From positions 100,745-164,744 of the forward strand of contig DJMA01000005.1 of NCBI GenBank assembly GCA_002436415.1: a stretch of DNA of 64,000 bases. The letters run 5' to 3'. Below the pieces are notes generated by a model. That model saw nothing but the letters and a program-made list of their open reading frames with translations. It searched no databases and was not told where the DNA came from. A program made the translations under genes and the position numbers. Below, piece by piece: positions 28,265-36,755 of the stretch (positions within the stretch are counted from its first letter, which is position 1; the number at the start of each line of letters is the position of its first letter). This DNA is from Bdellovibrionaceae bacterium UBA6502. Lineage in GTDB: Bacteria > Bdellovibrionota > Bdellovibrionia > Bdellovibrionales > UBA840.

Positions 28265-29222
28265 CAAAAACTTCTCCAAAAACATTTTCAAAGATCTTTT
28301 TCATCAAATCTTTTGGAAAGTTTTTTTGAAAGGAATCATACACTCCAGCTAACTGCTCAGAGTTTCTAAAGCCAAAAATAGCTAAGCTCCGCGGTCCTTG
28401 TATTTTTTGAAAAGCCACTGAAAAATCCAATAGATCAAAATCCGTCTCTTGCAGCTGCTGATCAATGCGGGAAACAATTTGGTATTTTGACTCTTTATCC
28501 ATAGCCTTCCACCATGGGGCCCAAGATCTACAATCCGCTTTGTCAGTAATCTTTCGATCTTTATTCACTCGTTTGGTCAAAATTCCTTTATCAAAAGGCC
28601 CCCAACTCATCCATGCCATGGCTTCCTTTTTTGCAAGCTCACGAATCTCCTTATTTTGCCTCTGCAAAGCACTCCACTCCCCTTGCAAAACACTAATTTC
28701 ACCAAGTTCACTAGCCTTTTGATAGTCATCAAGAGTGGTATTACAAAGTCCTATCTCTACAATTTTACCCTGATCTTTTGCTTTAAACAAAACTTCCAAA
28801 CTATGTCGTACATCCACTTTGGAATCCGGCCAATGGAGCATATATAAATCAATATAATCCGACTGAAAGCGGCGGAGACTTTGCTCTAACATTTTTTGAC
28901 AGATCTTCGGGTCATTAGACATATTTACACGACGATTTTCATGCCAATCCACCCCACATTTTGAAACCAAATAAACTTTTTCACGTTTTTTCCGAAAAGC
29001 CTTACCCATTCGCACTTCCGAGTCGCCAAAGCCATAAATGGGCGCACTATCAAAAACTCGAATTCCTCGCTCGAAGGCCTCATCGAGCAAACGAATGGAA
29101 TCTTCTTCCGAAATGCTTCCAAAACCATATCCACCGGCTTCTCCGGATATAGCGGCACCGCCAAAGGCAAACTGCAATTGATCTTTCGATTGATTAAATA
29201 TCTGTGATTTTATCTGTTCCAT
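28254..29222 (-). CDS. Aldo/keto reductase family protein
   Basis: 322 aa from ATG 29222; a further upstream start (29258) adds 12 residues and cannot be excluded. TIM-barrel signature: GYGFGSIS, FDSAPIYG (Asp, Tyr), VSKCG (Lys), YMLHWPD (His), giving the full Asp-Tyr-Lys-His tetrad. The ending IFGFRNSEQL is the NADPH 2'-phosphate-binding region. It reduces an aldehyde or ketone, or oxidises a sugar. Its overlap with a glycosyltransferase suggests work on a sugar, as with other AKRs in polysaccharide clusters; this is inference. Confidence 0.88.
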   Translation of the reverse strand: MEQIKSQIFNQSKDQLQFAFGGAAISGEAGGYGFGSISEEDSIRLLDEAFERGIRVFDSAPIYGFGDSEVRMGKAFRKKREKVYLVSKCGVDWHENRRVNMSNDPKICQKMLEQSLRRFQSDYIDLYMLHWPDSKVDVRHSLEVLFKAKDQGKIVEIGLCNTTLDDYQKASELGEISVLQGEWSALQRQNKEIRELAKKEAMAWMSWGPFDKGILTKRVNKDRKITDKADCRSWAPWWKAMDKESKYQIVSRIDQQLQETDFDLLDFSVAFQKIQGPRSLAIFGFRNSEQLAGVYDSFQKNFPKDLMKKIFENVFGEVFDEH

Positions 29223-29376
29223 AGCATTGTAAATATCATCAAAGACAAACAAGAGCAAAGCGCAAAACTCCGAACGGCGCCAAAACCATATTGCCTACGG
29301 CCTTTAACAGCAGTTTGAGCCACTCAGAAATAAATACATTCTTTACGACAAATCCCTTTTAAGCTAATCTGCTGCA

Positions 29377-30450
29377 ATGATAAATCTGCTAGTATTTGCC
29401 CATAAGGCTGAAGCCTCTGTTTTCATACGAGAGCTCCATTTCAAGAGAGACAATTCTTTTTCTGGAGACCTGTATCAAACACAAGAGCTTTGCCTTTTAA
29501 TTTGCGGTGAAGGGCCAATGCGAGCAAGTTCAAAACTAAGCAAAGCAATTCATCATTTAGGCCCCGATAAAATACAACAAGTCATAAACTTAGGGGTCGC
29601 AGGAAGTCTAAGTGATAAACTCAATCTAGAGCAGATTTATGACTTTTCTGTGGTTCTTGGTGAAGCTTCCTATGGAAAACCTGAATTTAAAAGTTTTGAA
29701 ACAAAAAACATGCACAGCAAAAACTATTTAATTACAGCCTTGGATCGGGTGAAAACCACAGATTATAGTGAGCAACTTTCTAATTTTGCCGAAGCCGTGG
29801 ATCGAGAAGCGTGGGGCTTAGCCTACGTTTGTGATGAGTATAAGCTTTCCTTTTTATGCTATAAATTAATCAGTGACAAAGCGGGGCCTGAAACCCAGTG
29901 TTTTGACGTAAGAGAAAAAGCAAAGTTTTATTCTGAGAAAATTTTCGAGTTCTATTTACAGAATTTTTCGAAGGTCAATCTAGAGAACAAAAGCAAAAAC
30001 CAAAAACTAGTGGTAGATAACGAATTACTCGACAAGCACTTTTTCTTTTCCGCTACCCAGAAGAAAAACTTTGAAAAGCTTTGTCTTAGTTTGAAAAAGA
30101 TGGACAGCAAACTTTTTCTAGAAATCCTAGAAAAAGAAAATTTAGAACAAATTTGTGCCGAGTTTAATAGGCCCAAAGATCGAACAAAAGCTTTGCTGGA
30201 AGAAATGCAGAACAACTTAAATCCCTTTCAAAAAGGCTTCTCAGCAAAGTTAAAAGAATGGTTTAGCGCAAGACCAAAAGCGGTTAAGCAAGTGCAAACG
30301 GACCCTTTCTATGAAAAGGAAGACTTAAAAATTCTTCTTGAAATCAAAAACCAAAAAGACCTGATCGACGCACAGAACTACCTGGCCCAATTGCCACTCA
30401 AAAAATACCATGAGCTTTTTGATGGGCTTTCGAAGGATCAAGATGTTTGA
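29377..30450 (+). CDS. Nucleoside phosphorylase/nucleosidase-like protein with extra C-terminal domain
   Basis: 357 aa. Residues ~1-200 follow the MTAN/futalosine-nucleosidase/purine phosphorylase fold: ICGEGPMRAS, VINLGVAGSLSD, VDREAWGLAYVC (where the ribose-binding Glu usually lies) and LISDKAG. The remaining ~150 residues are charged and helical, with no counterpart I know. The next gene, an SPL-like radical SAM protein, starts inside its last codons, so the two are coupled. Substrate unknown; a modified or damaged nucleoside would fit the partner. Confidence 0.75.
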   Translation: MINLLVFAHKAEASVFIRELHFKRDNSFSGDLYQTQELCLLICGEGPMRASSKLSKAIHHLGPDKIQQVINLGVAGSLSDKLNLEQIYDFSVVLGEASYGKPEFKSFETKNMHSKNYLITALDRVKTTDYSEQLSNFAEAVDREAWGLAYVCDEYKLSFLCYKLISDKAGPETQCFDVREKAKFYSEKIFEFYLQNFSKVNLENKSKNQKLVVDNELLDKHFFFSATQKKNFEKLCLSLKKMDSKLFLEILEKENLEQICAEFNRPKDRTKALLEEMQNNLNPFQKGFSAKLKEWFSARPKAVKQVQTDPFYEKEDLKILLEIKNQKDLIDAQNYLAQLPLKKYHELFDGLSKDQDV

Positions 30451-31441
30451 GACCATCTATATCGAAAAAGAGCTTCTTGGCCATAAAACGGCACAAAACT
30501 TACATCAAGTCTTTCCAAAGGCTGAGCTAAAAAGCATTGACTCTTATACAGATATTTTTGGAGCCTATCGTAAGCCTTATTTGCAAAAACGAAATCGTCT
30601 GAATCTTTTTTTGGCCACAAAAAAGGGAAAACTGATCAAAGAAGCCCCTGATGCTTATGGCCTAAAAGGCGAAGCACACTACTATTTTATCCATGCCTTT
30701 AATTGTATCTACGAGTGTGAGTATTGTTATTTGCAGGGCTATTTTGACTCCCCTGACATCGTTCTTTTTGTAAACCATGAGGACATATTAAAAGAAATGG
30801 AAAAGACCCTAGACTCCTGTGCAAATAAAAATGTCTGGTTTCACGCAGGAGAATTTAGCGACTCCCTAGCCATGTCTCATATCTCAGGTGAAATCGAGGC
30901 CTATCATGATTTTTTTAAATCGCATCCAAAGGCTAAACTGGAGCTTAGGACCAAAAGCGCTAACACTCGAAGTCTTTTGAAACTAGAGCCATTGCATAAT
31001 AGAATTACCAGCTTTAGCCTAGCCCCTGAATGGCAAACAAAAGACATCGAACACAAGACAGCAAGCCTTAAGCAAAGACTTAGCGCCATGAAAAAACTAA
31101 TTCAGGCGGGGCATAAAGTGGCGGTACATTTTGACCCTGTAGTTCTACATAAAGACTACCTTAGCCACTACAAGCTTCTCATAGAGCAAATGTCTGAATA
31201 CTTTCCAATAGACCAAATCGAATACCTTTCTCTAGGAGTGGTCAGATACACAAAAGAAGTCTTTAAAGCCACTCAAGAACACTATCCTGAAAGCCCCATA
31301 TTCGCGGGAGAATTAATTACCAGTTTCGATGGAAAAGTTAGATATCCTAAACCTTTACGCATGAGCGTTTTACGAAACATTGAAAGTATTCTAATAAAGT
31401 CAGGCCTACAAAAAGAGAAGATTTACCTCTGCATGGAATAA
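30443..31441 (+). CDS. Spore-photoproduct-lyase-like radical SAM protein
   Basis: 332 aa from the ATG at 30443, which overlaps the previous stop by 8 bases and has GAAGGA upstream; an earlier in-frame start lacks support. The radical SAM cluster motif C-x3-C-x2-C is visible in NCIYECEYCYLQG. FHAGEFSDSLA, LELRTKSA and SLAPEW match the SPL family layout. SPL repairs UV-induced spore photoproduct in sporeformers. In a non-sporulating Gram-negative cell the target could be a related thymine lesion or another substrate. Pairing with a nucleosidase-like gene is notable. Confidence 0.85.
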   Translation: MFETIYIEKELLGHKTAQNLHQVFPKAELKSIDSYTDIFGAYRKPYLQKRNRLNLFLATKKGKLIKEAPDAYGLKGEAHYYFIHAFNCIYECEYCYLQGYFDSPDIVLFVNHEDILKEMEKTLDSCANKNVWFHAGEFSDSLAMSHISGEIEAYHDFFKSHPKAKLELRTKSANTRSLLKLEPLHNRITSFSLAPEWQTKDIEHKTASLKQRLSAMKKLIQAGHKVAVHFDPVVLHKDYLSHYKLLIEQMSEYFPIDQIEYLSLGVVRYTKEVFKATQEHYPESPIFAGELITSFDGKVRYPKPLRMSVLRNIESILIKSGLQKEKIYLCME

Positions 31442-31546
31442 AGCCCTTTTAACCAACTGCCTTCATTTTACAAACAAAGTAAAAAAGTAAAAAATACCAA
31501 ATCTAGCTAGCAGAATGGCTTAAATAGTACTAAAATTTCGCACTTT

Positions 31547-32371
31547 ATGAAGAAGATTCTAAGCCTGATCATTTTGGCCATTCTTATCCCTAGCTTGTCT
31601 ATGGCTTCGGATTCTTGCGAGCAATCGGCCATAGAAAAACCATATATTTCTCAAGAGCTATTGGCGGCCATTGAAGCCTACTCACCCAAGCTATCGAGAA
31701 TTTTTAACGAAAAGCTCTTCAAACGTTTTTTAGAACAAAAATCAAAAACATATAAAAACCTACTCGCAGAAGAATTCCAATGCATTGGAAACAGATGCAC
31801 TCTCAAATATCATGACTCTACAATCGACACCATCATTCACTACGAATTAGTTCCCCTAAAAAAAGGTGGCCAAAGCTTAGTGTTTCAGGTGGAGTCATTT
31901 AAATTAAAAGACCCTACAACAGCTTCTCTTCTAAAAATTGGCGAACGCCCAAAAAACTTGAGCTTTCACTTTAGTTACCTCTTAAGTAGCGTTTTTCTCA
32001 TCACCGATCGTATTCTTAATGAATATCCCGACATTCAACAAATAGAACTCATCGCGATGAACTTAAGAAACAAGGACTTAGAAAGCAGTCTCAAAAAACG
32101 AAAATTTAAACTAAAAAAAGACAAACCTTCACGTAAGTTCGTCGCCCAGATGCTTAGCTTTCAAGTTTTCACCACTGCCGTTTTAATTAGTATAGATACC
32201 CCACTACCAATCCTTCTTAGTGCAAAAAGCGCACTCACTTACAGCTTTTATCGCGTGCTTAGCTTTTTCTATGGCCCAAAAAACAAAAACTATAATATTA
32301 AAATGAAAATTGAACCTACAGTTTCTCTTTCAGAAAAGCAGACAAAAACGGATTCCTTAAAAGAAGAATAA
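31547..32371 (+). CDS. Exported protein of unknown function
   Basis: 274 aa, signal peptide to ~Ala20 (LIPSLSMAS). The mature region has three early cysteines (SCEQS, QCIGNRC), a Lys-rich core and a hydrophobic stretch near residues ~205-235 (MLSFQVFTTAVLISIDTPLPILLSAK) that may anchor it in a membrane. No family recognised. The A-rich ~100 bases upstream hold no ORF. Confidence 0.75.
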   Translation: MKKILSLIILAILIPSLSMASDSCEQSAIEKPYISQELLAAIEAYSPKLSRIFNEKLFKRFLEQKSKTYKNLLAEEFQCIGNRCTLKYHDSTIDTIIHYELVPLKKGGQSLVFQVESFKLKDPTTASLLKIGERPKNLSFHFSYLLSSVFLITDRILNEYPDIQQIELIAMNLRNKDLESSLKKRKFKLKKDKPSRKFVAQMLSFQVFTTAVLISIDTPLPILLSAKSALTYSFYRVLSFFYGPKNKNYNIKMKIEPTVSLSEKQTKTDSLKEE

Positions 32372-32681
32372 CAAAGACAAAAAGCAATCAACTATAATTC
32401 TCAAAAAACTAAAAATAAAACCTCTAATAGCGGAAGCTTTTTTAAAGTTTTATTCTTAAACATTGATTTAAGAATGAGCTCTACTTATATAAGAATTCGA
32501 TCCAAAGACTGATGTTCACTTTTTGTAGTTCCCAAACATTAAAACACCTATTAAAAATCTGATGAGTTTTGTGGATCGAAACCTCCAAGCGCATTTAAAG
32601 TGCTAAATTAAAAGACTAAATACAGGACTAAATCTACAGCCGAAAAAATGAAACAAAGCTCTTAGTAAGCTAAAATTGAAC
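32372..32681. other. Intergenic stretch, nothing recognised
   Basis: 310 A/T-rich bases between convergent genes. I find no ORF with a ribosome site, no tRNA-like fold and no copy of the repeats found elsewhere in the window. The only structured element is the terminator that follows. Confidence 0.5.
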
Positions 32682-32707
32682 AAAAAAAAGAGGCCCCGGG
32701 CCTCTTT
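32682..32707. terminator. Terminator, chiefly for the Ste24-like gene
   Basis: AAAGAGGCCC / GGGCCTCTTT is a near-perfect palindrome with a run of eight A on its left, which reads as a T tract in minus-strand sense. It lies 7 bases beyond the stop at 32714. Confidence 0.8.
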
Positions 32708-32713
32708 AGATTT

Positions 32714-33949
32714 TTAAGCTCTTGCTCGCAAAACTTTTAGTCTTTCTAAGATTGGTGGATGGGTGTAAGCCCAAAATACCTTTAAAGGATGAGGATACAA
32801 ATTAGACATACTATCCACACTCAGCTTTTTCAGGGCTGAAATTAAATCATCTGGTTTTCCATAAGTTGTAACCGCAAAATCATCGGCTTCAAACTCATAT
32901 TTGCGACTTAAATACAGATGAAACAAATTTAAAACCTCAGAAAATGGTGAATACAAAAAGCTAAAAAACACCAGTCCAGTATACACTTGAGCCTGTTGAA
33001 CTCCAAAGGCCTGTGCTAACTGATCATTTTTAATAAAAAAGCTCAAAACAAAAAACATTAAACCGGTTTGCAAAATACTTAAAACAATTTGCTTGTGAAT
33101 GTGTTTCTTCTTAAAGTGACCAATTTCATGAGCTAAAACACTCACCAATTCAGGTGTGCTTTGCTTCTCTATTAAGGTATCAAATAAAACCACTCTTCGA
33201 AATTTACCAAAGCCTGTAAAAAAAGCGTTGGCTTTAGTAGAGCGTTTACTACCATCCATTTTATACAAGCCCTCTAGTTCGAAATTTTGTGATTTAGCAT
33301 ACTTGTCTATCTCTTGCTTTAGATCACCCTCTTCAATGGCTTCGAATTTATTAAATAGAGGCATAATTACGACCGGAGCTAAAAAGGTCATAAAAATCTG
33401 AATCGCACTTAAAGACAACCATGCAACCCACCAAGCATCGCTGCCTAGACTTTCAAAAAAATAAAGGATCAAAGCTAGTATTGGTCCACCAATAATGACT
33501 CCTAAAACAATACCTAAAATTTGATCTTTAAAGAAGGTAGCCTTTGTACTTTTGTTGAATCCAAATTTCTCTTCAATGACAAAGGTAGAATAATAAGAAA
33601 AAGGAAGTGATAAAAGCATACTCGCCAATGCCATTCCTCCAATATAAAATAAACCCGTAGTAATCTCAGAAAAACCTAAATCCTGTACAAAATCATTATA
33701 AGCAGCAAAGCCACCAGCAAAATAAAATACGATCAACACCAAAAAACTAATCGTACTAGATACCAGAGAAAATTGCCCTGAAGCTTTTAAATAGGCCTGA
33801 GACTTTTTGTATTTTTCTTCTGGATAAACATCGGCGAACTCTTCAGGAATATCCGATCGAATGTTTTTTGCATTTAACCAATCAATGGTCTTATCCCAAA
33901 CAAAACTCAAGATCAAAAAGGCAGGAACAATATAAACAAATGCATTCAT
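32714..33949 (-). CDS. M48-family Ste24-like membrane metalloprotease
   Basis: 411 aa with an N-terminal M48 region, about seven hydrophobic segments, the zinc motif HEIGH (VLAHEIGHFKKKH) and the third ligand Glu in KYEFEADDFA. Length and segment order fit the CAAX prenyl protease 1 (Ste24) group rather than the shorter HtpX. In bacteria these inner-membrane enzymes probably act in membrane-protein quality control. The start codon lies 1 base after the stop of the thioesterase gene, so they share an mRNA. Confidence 0.9.
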   Translation of the reverse strand: MNAFVYIVPAFLILSFVWDKTIDWLNAKNIRSDIPEEFADVYPEEKYKKSQAYLKASGQFSLVSSTISFLVLIVFYFAGGFAAYNDFVQDLGFSEITTGLFYIGGMALASMLLSLPFSYYSTFVIEEKFGFNKSTKATFFKDQILGIVLGVIIGGPILALILYFFESLGSDAWWVAWLSLSAIQIFMTFLAPVVIMPLFNKFEAIEEGDLKQEIDKYAKSQNFELEGLYKMDGSKRSTKANAFFTGFGKFRRVVLFDTLIEKQSTPELVSVLAHEIGHFKKKHIHKQIVLSILQTGLMFFVLSFFIKNDQLAQAFGVQQAQVYTGLVFFSFLYSPFSEVLNLFHLYLSRKYEFEADDFAVTTYGKPDDLISALKKLSVDSMSNLYPHPLKVFWAYTHPPILERLKVLRARA

Positions 33950-33950
33950 C

Positions 33951-34349
33951 TTACACCTCCATGCCTATGGCTTTTTTCCAAGCATCCGTTGGTGGAATCA
34001 TTTTACGTTCTTTTAAATCAAACAAACCAAAAGTAAAAATAGCTTCACAAGCGAGGCTACCATCTGCTTTTAGCATTTTTTGACGAAGTTTACCTACTCG
34101 ACTAGGATACTCTATCAGCTCCGTTTCAATGCAGATATTTTCTCGGTTTCTTACTTCCGATTTAAAATCCATTTCCACCCTTAAAATGATCGGGCTTTGT
34201 TTCAGCTTTTGAACGGTTTCGATGCTATAGTCATTGTCTGTGATTAACTGCCATCGGGCTTCTTCAAATAAGGCCAAATAAGTCGCATTATTCACATGTC
34301 CTAATGTGTCTAAATGTTGTTCTAAAATAAGTTTCTTATATTGATGCAT
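33951..34349 (-). CDS. Acyl-CoA thioesterase, 4HBT hotdog family
   Basis: 132 aa, the usual length of a single hotdog domain. The active-site segment HLDTLGHVNNATYL with Asp and HVNN is typical of YbgC/FadM-type 4-hydroxybenzoyl-CoA thioesterases. It hydrolyses an acyl-CoA in the cytoplasm; chain length is unknown. It is the first gene of a two-gene unit with the Ste24-like protease. Confidence 0.88.
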   Translation of the reverse strand: MHQYKKLILEQHLDTLGHVNNATYLALFEEARWQLITDNDYSIETVQKLKQSPIILRVEMDFKSEVRNRENICIETELIEYPSRVGKLRQKMLKADGSLACEAIFTFGLFDLKERKMIPPTDAWKKAIGMEV

Positions 34350-34437
34350 ATTTCCCCACTTTGTCTGCTCTAAAATTTCGCAAAATCAATACTCACTGCC
34401 TAACAAAGCCTATTTAGCATTTAAATATAGCCATAAC

Positions 34438-34465
34438 TTGTTTCCAATGAAATTAGGCCTATAAT
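34438..34465 (+). promoter_or_regulatory. Likely sigma-70-type promoter of the peroxiredoxin gene
   Basis: TTGTTT (34438-34443), a 16-base spacer and a perfect TATAAT (34460-34465), 60 bases upstream of the start codon. The -35 box matches only half the consensus. No OxyR-like operator was identified. Confidence 0.5.
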
Positions 34466-34525
34466 AAATCATGCCTTTTTAAAAATCCAGAAAGGATTCA
34501 TCACTAAAAGACCTAAGGGGGAATT

Positions 34526-35110
34526 ATGGCTGTTTTAGTTGGGAGAGAAGCTCCTAATTTTAGTGCAACTGCTGTTTTTGGCGACGATTTTAAAGAAATT
34601 CATCTTTCGGACTATCGAGGGAAATACGTTCTTCTATTTTTCTACCCCCTAGACTTTACCTTTGTTTGCCCGACGGAACTACATGCTTTTCAGGCTCGAA
34701 TGGAAGAGTTTAAACACAGAGATGTAGAAGTTCTGGCCTGTTCTGTGGACTCACAATTTTCCCACCAAGCTTGGCTTAAAACACCTAAATCAGAAGGTGG
34801 AATCGAAGGAATTAGCTACGGTATCATATCTGATCTTGGCGGAAATATCGCAAGAGAGTTTGACGTTCTTAACCCAGACAATGTGGCTTACCGTGGATTA
34901 TTTCTCATTGATCAAGAGGGAATTGTACGTCACCAATTGGTTAACGACACACCTTTAGGAAGAAATGTGGAAGAGGCAGTGCGAATGGTAGATGCTCTTC
35001 AACACTATGAAAAGTATGGTGAAAATTGCCCCGCCGATTGGAACTCTGGTCAAAAAGGCCTAAAAGCAAACAAAGAGTCAGTGGCAAAATACCTTAGTGA
35101 AAAGCATTAA
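34526..35110 (+). CDS. Typical 2-Cys peroxiredoxin (AhpC/Prx1 family)
   Basis: 194 aa. The peroxidatic Cys lies in DFTFVCPTELHAF and the resolving Cys in GENCPADW near the C-terminus, with the conserved Thr and Arg (LPLGRNVEEAVRM region). It reduces hydrogen and organic peroxides in the cytoplasm using a thioredoxin or AhpF-type reductant; no reductase gene lies nearby. AAGGGGG precedes the ATG. The gene ends in a 3-base overlap with the convergent gene. Confidence 0.94.
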   Translation: MAVLVGREAPNFSATAVFGDDFKEIHLSDYRGKYVLLFFYPLDFTFVCPTELHAFQARMEEFKHRDVEVLACSVDSQFSHQAWLKTPKSEGGIEGISYGIISDLGGNIAREFDVLNPDNVAYRGLFLIDQEGIVRHQLVNDTPLGRNVEEAVRMVDALQHYEKYGENCPADWNSGQKGLKANKESVAKYLSEKH

Positions 35111-36648
35111 GCCGCTGAAATTCTACACCTAATGCTATCTTCTTTTTTGCGAAGCTCTCTGGTGCTTCGCTTTAATCTTTTTTCAAAAGTTTTTTCTAAC
35201 TGCCTAGGTCGGTCTTCGTCCATTACCTTTACACTGGATTGCAGCGCTTTCTTATAAGCTCCACCAAGCTCCTTTAAAATATTGCTATAATGACGGCTTA
35301 GCTCATGAGCTTTTTCTGTTGAAGATTGATCCCAGTCATAAAGGTAATGATACTCCAAATCCACAAGTTGCTGTTTAAACCAATTGAAGTGGTCAAAACT
35401 TAAAAAATAAAGTTCCTTCTCAAAAATTTTCATTTTAGATTTAAAACGATCCATTGCTTTTGTGTCACGAAGTTCGTTTCTAAACTGTCGCTTTTGCACC
35501 CAATGGATCAATGACTGAAAAACGGGAAATTTATTTTGCGGACTGTACTTTATCAAAAGATCTAATTTTTTTTGTGCAGCTTGATCTAAAGACTCTTTGT
35601 ACTCACTTTTTAGATCATCAAAATCATCACGCGCTAAATCTAAACGCTGTTTTACCTTATTGATTTCATTTTTAATCTCATACAATAAAACTTGCTTTTG
35701 CTCCAAGAAGCTTAGGAATTCTTCAGACCTTGCCTCGGGAAACCTAGCAATGAAGAACTCTTTGTTTTCATCCCAAATCCCCTTTTCTTTTAGGTAAGAA
35801 ACGATCGCTAAAGCATAGACTTGTTTGCTTTCACCAAACTCTTTAATGATATAATTCCTTTGAAATCGAGGAACCAGCTTTTCAAGCTTAATCAAGCTAA
35901 GTTCGTGGCCTGAATGGAAACTAAACATTTCACGAAACCAAAGTGGAAAGCTCAAGGAAAAAATATCAGACTGAATAAAATAGGTTTTAGATTCTTCCTG
36001 GATTCGCAGGTAACTAGATCTAGATTGATCGCCAAAATTTCTTTTATGGGACTTTTCTAACTGAAAATACAATCTCGGATTTCCAAACACTTTGTTTGGC
36101 GCAACCGCTCTCCATCTACGAAACTTTTCTTTCATCTGTAAAAAGAAAATATAAAGCGGCACACTAAAATACTCTTGATGTAAAAATGGAGTTAGAACCG
36201 TAGCTCCAACAGCACCACCAAGTTGGTAACCAATGTAAGGAGCCACGTAGCGCTCCATAATCTCAAGAGCTACATACGCAGCTATGGCGGTTTTTCCATA
36301 CTGCATAAACAAATTATGATAGGTTTCTTTAGCCGACTTAAACATTTCAAAAAAGTTTATGTATTCCAAAACATCTTCACGAACAAAACGAAAAACATAG
36401 TAAGCCTTGTTACGATTTGGATACATTTTATGATAACGATCTTCAACAGCATCTATTTGATCTGCTAGTTCGGGAAACTCTGAACGTAAACGAAACTCCG
36501 CTCTGTCTAATGGAATTCGAGTTTGATTTTTAATGTAAAACTCTTTTAAAGAATCTCTAATATCTTCTTTTTGATCAAAACCTAAAACTTGTGCTTGTGA
36601 AATGATGGATGATAATACTAAAACTGTGACAAACAATATCGATTTCAA
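35107..36648 (-). CDS. Exported coiled-coil-rich protein of unknown function
   Basis: 513 aa with a signal peptide (MKSILFVTVLVLSSIISQAQ). A moderately hydrophobic stretch (~112-160, including GKTAIAAYVALEIMERY and GGAVGATVLTPFL) may be membrane-associated. From ~310 onward the sequence is charged with heptad-like patterns (EIKNEINKVKQRLDLARDDF). The end is strongly basic. No family recognised. Likely periplasmic or attached to a membrane. Confidence 0.78.
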   Translation of the reverse strand: MKSILFVTVLVLSSIISQAQVLGFDQKEDIRDSLKEFYIKNQTRIPLDRAEFRLRSEFPELADQIDAVEDRYHKMYPNRNKAYYVFRFVREDVLEYINFFEMFKSAKETYHNLFMQYGKTAIAAYVALEIMERYVAPYIGYQLGGAVGATVLTPFLHQEYFSVPLYIFFLQMKEKFRRWRAVAPNKVFGNPRLYFQLEKSHKRNFGDQSRSSYLRIQEESKTYFIQSDIFSLSFPLWFREMFSFHSGHELSLIKLEKLVPRFQRNYIIKEFGESKQVYALAIVSYLKEKGIWDENKEFFIARFPEARSEEFLSFLEQKQVLLYEIKNEINKVKQRLDLARDDFDDLKSEYKESLDQAAQKKLDLLIKYSPQNKFPVFQSLIHWVQKRQFRNELRDTKAMDRFKSKMKIFEKELYFLSFDHFNWFKQQLVDLEYHYLYDWDQSSTEKAHELSRHYSNILKELGGAYKKALQSSVKVMDEDRPRQLEKTFEKRLKRSTRELRKKEDSIRCRISAA

Positions 36649-36755
36649 AGGGAATCTCCTATTTCTAGAATGACTTTTCTAGAGGAAAATACCCTCTCTA
36701 GCTAGGAATTTAGCTCGAATCGGCTTAATGAAAACCAGGCGAAACCACTATAAAA

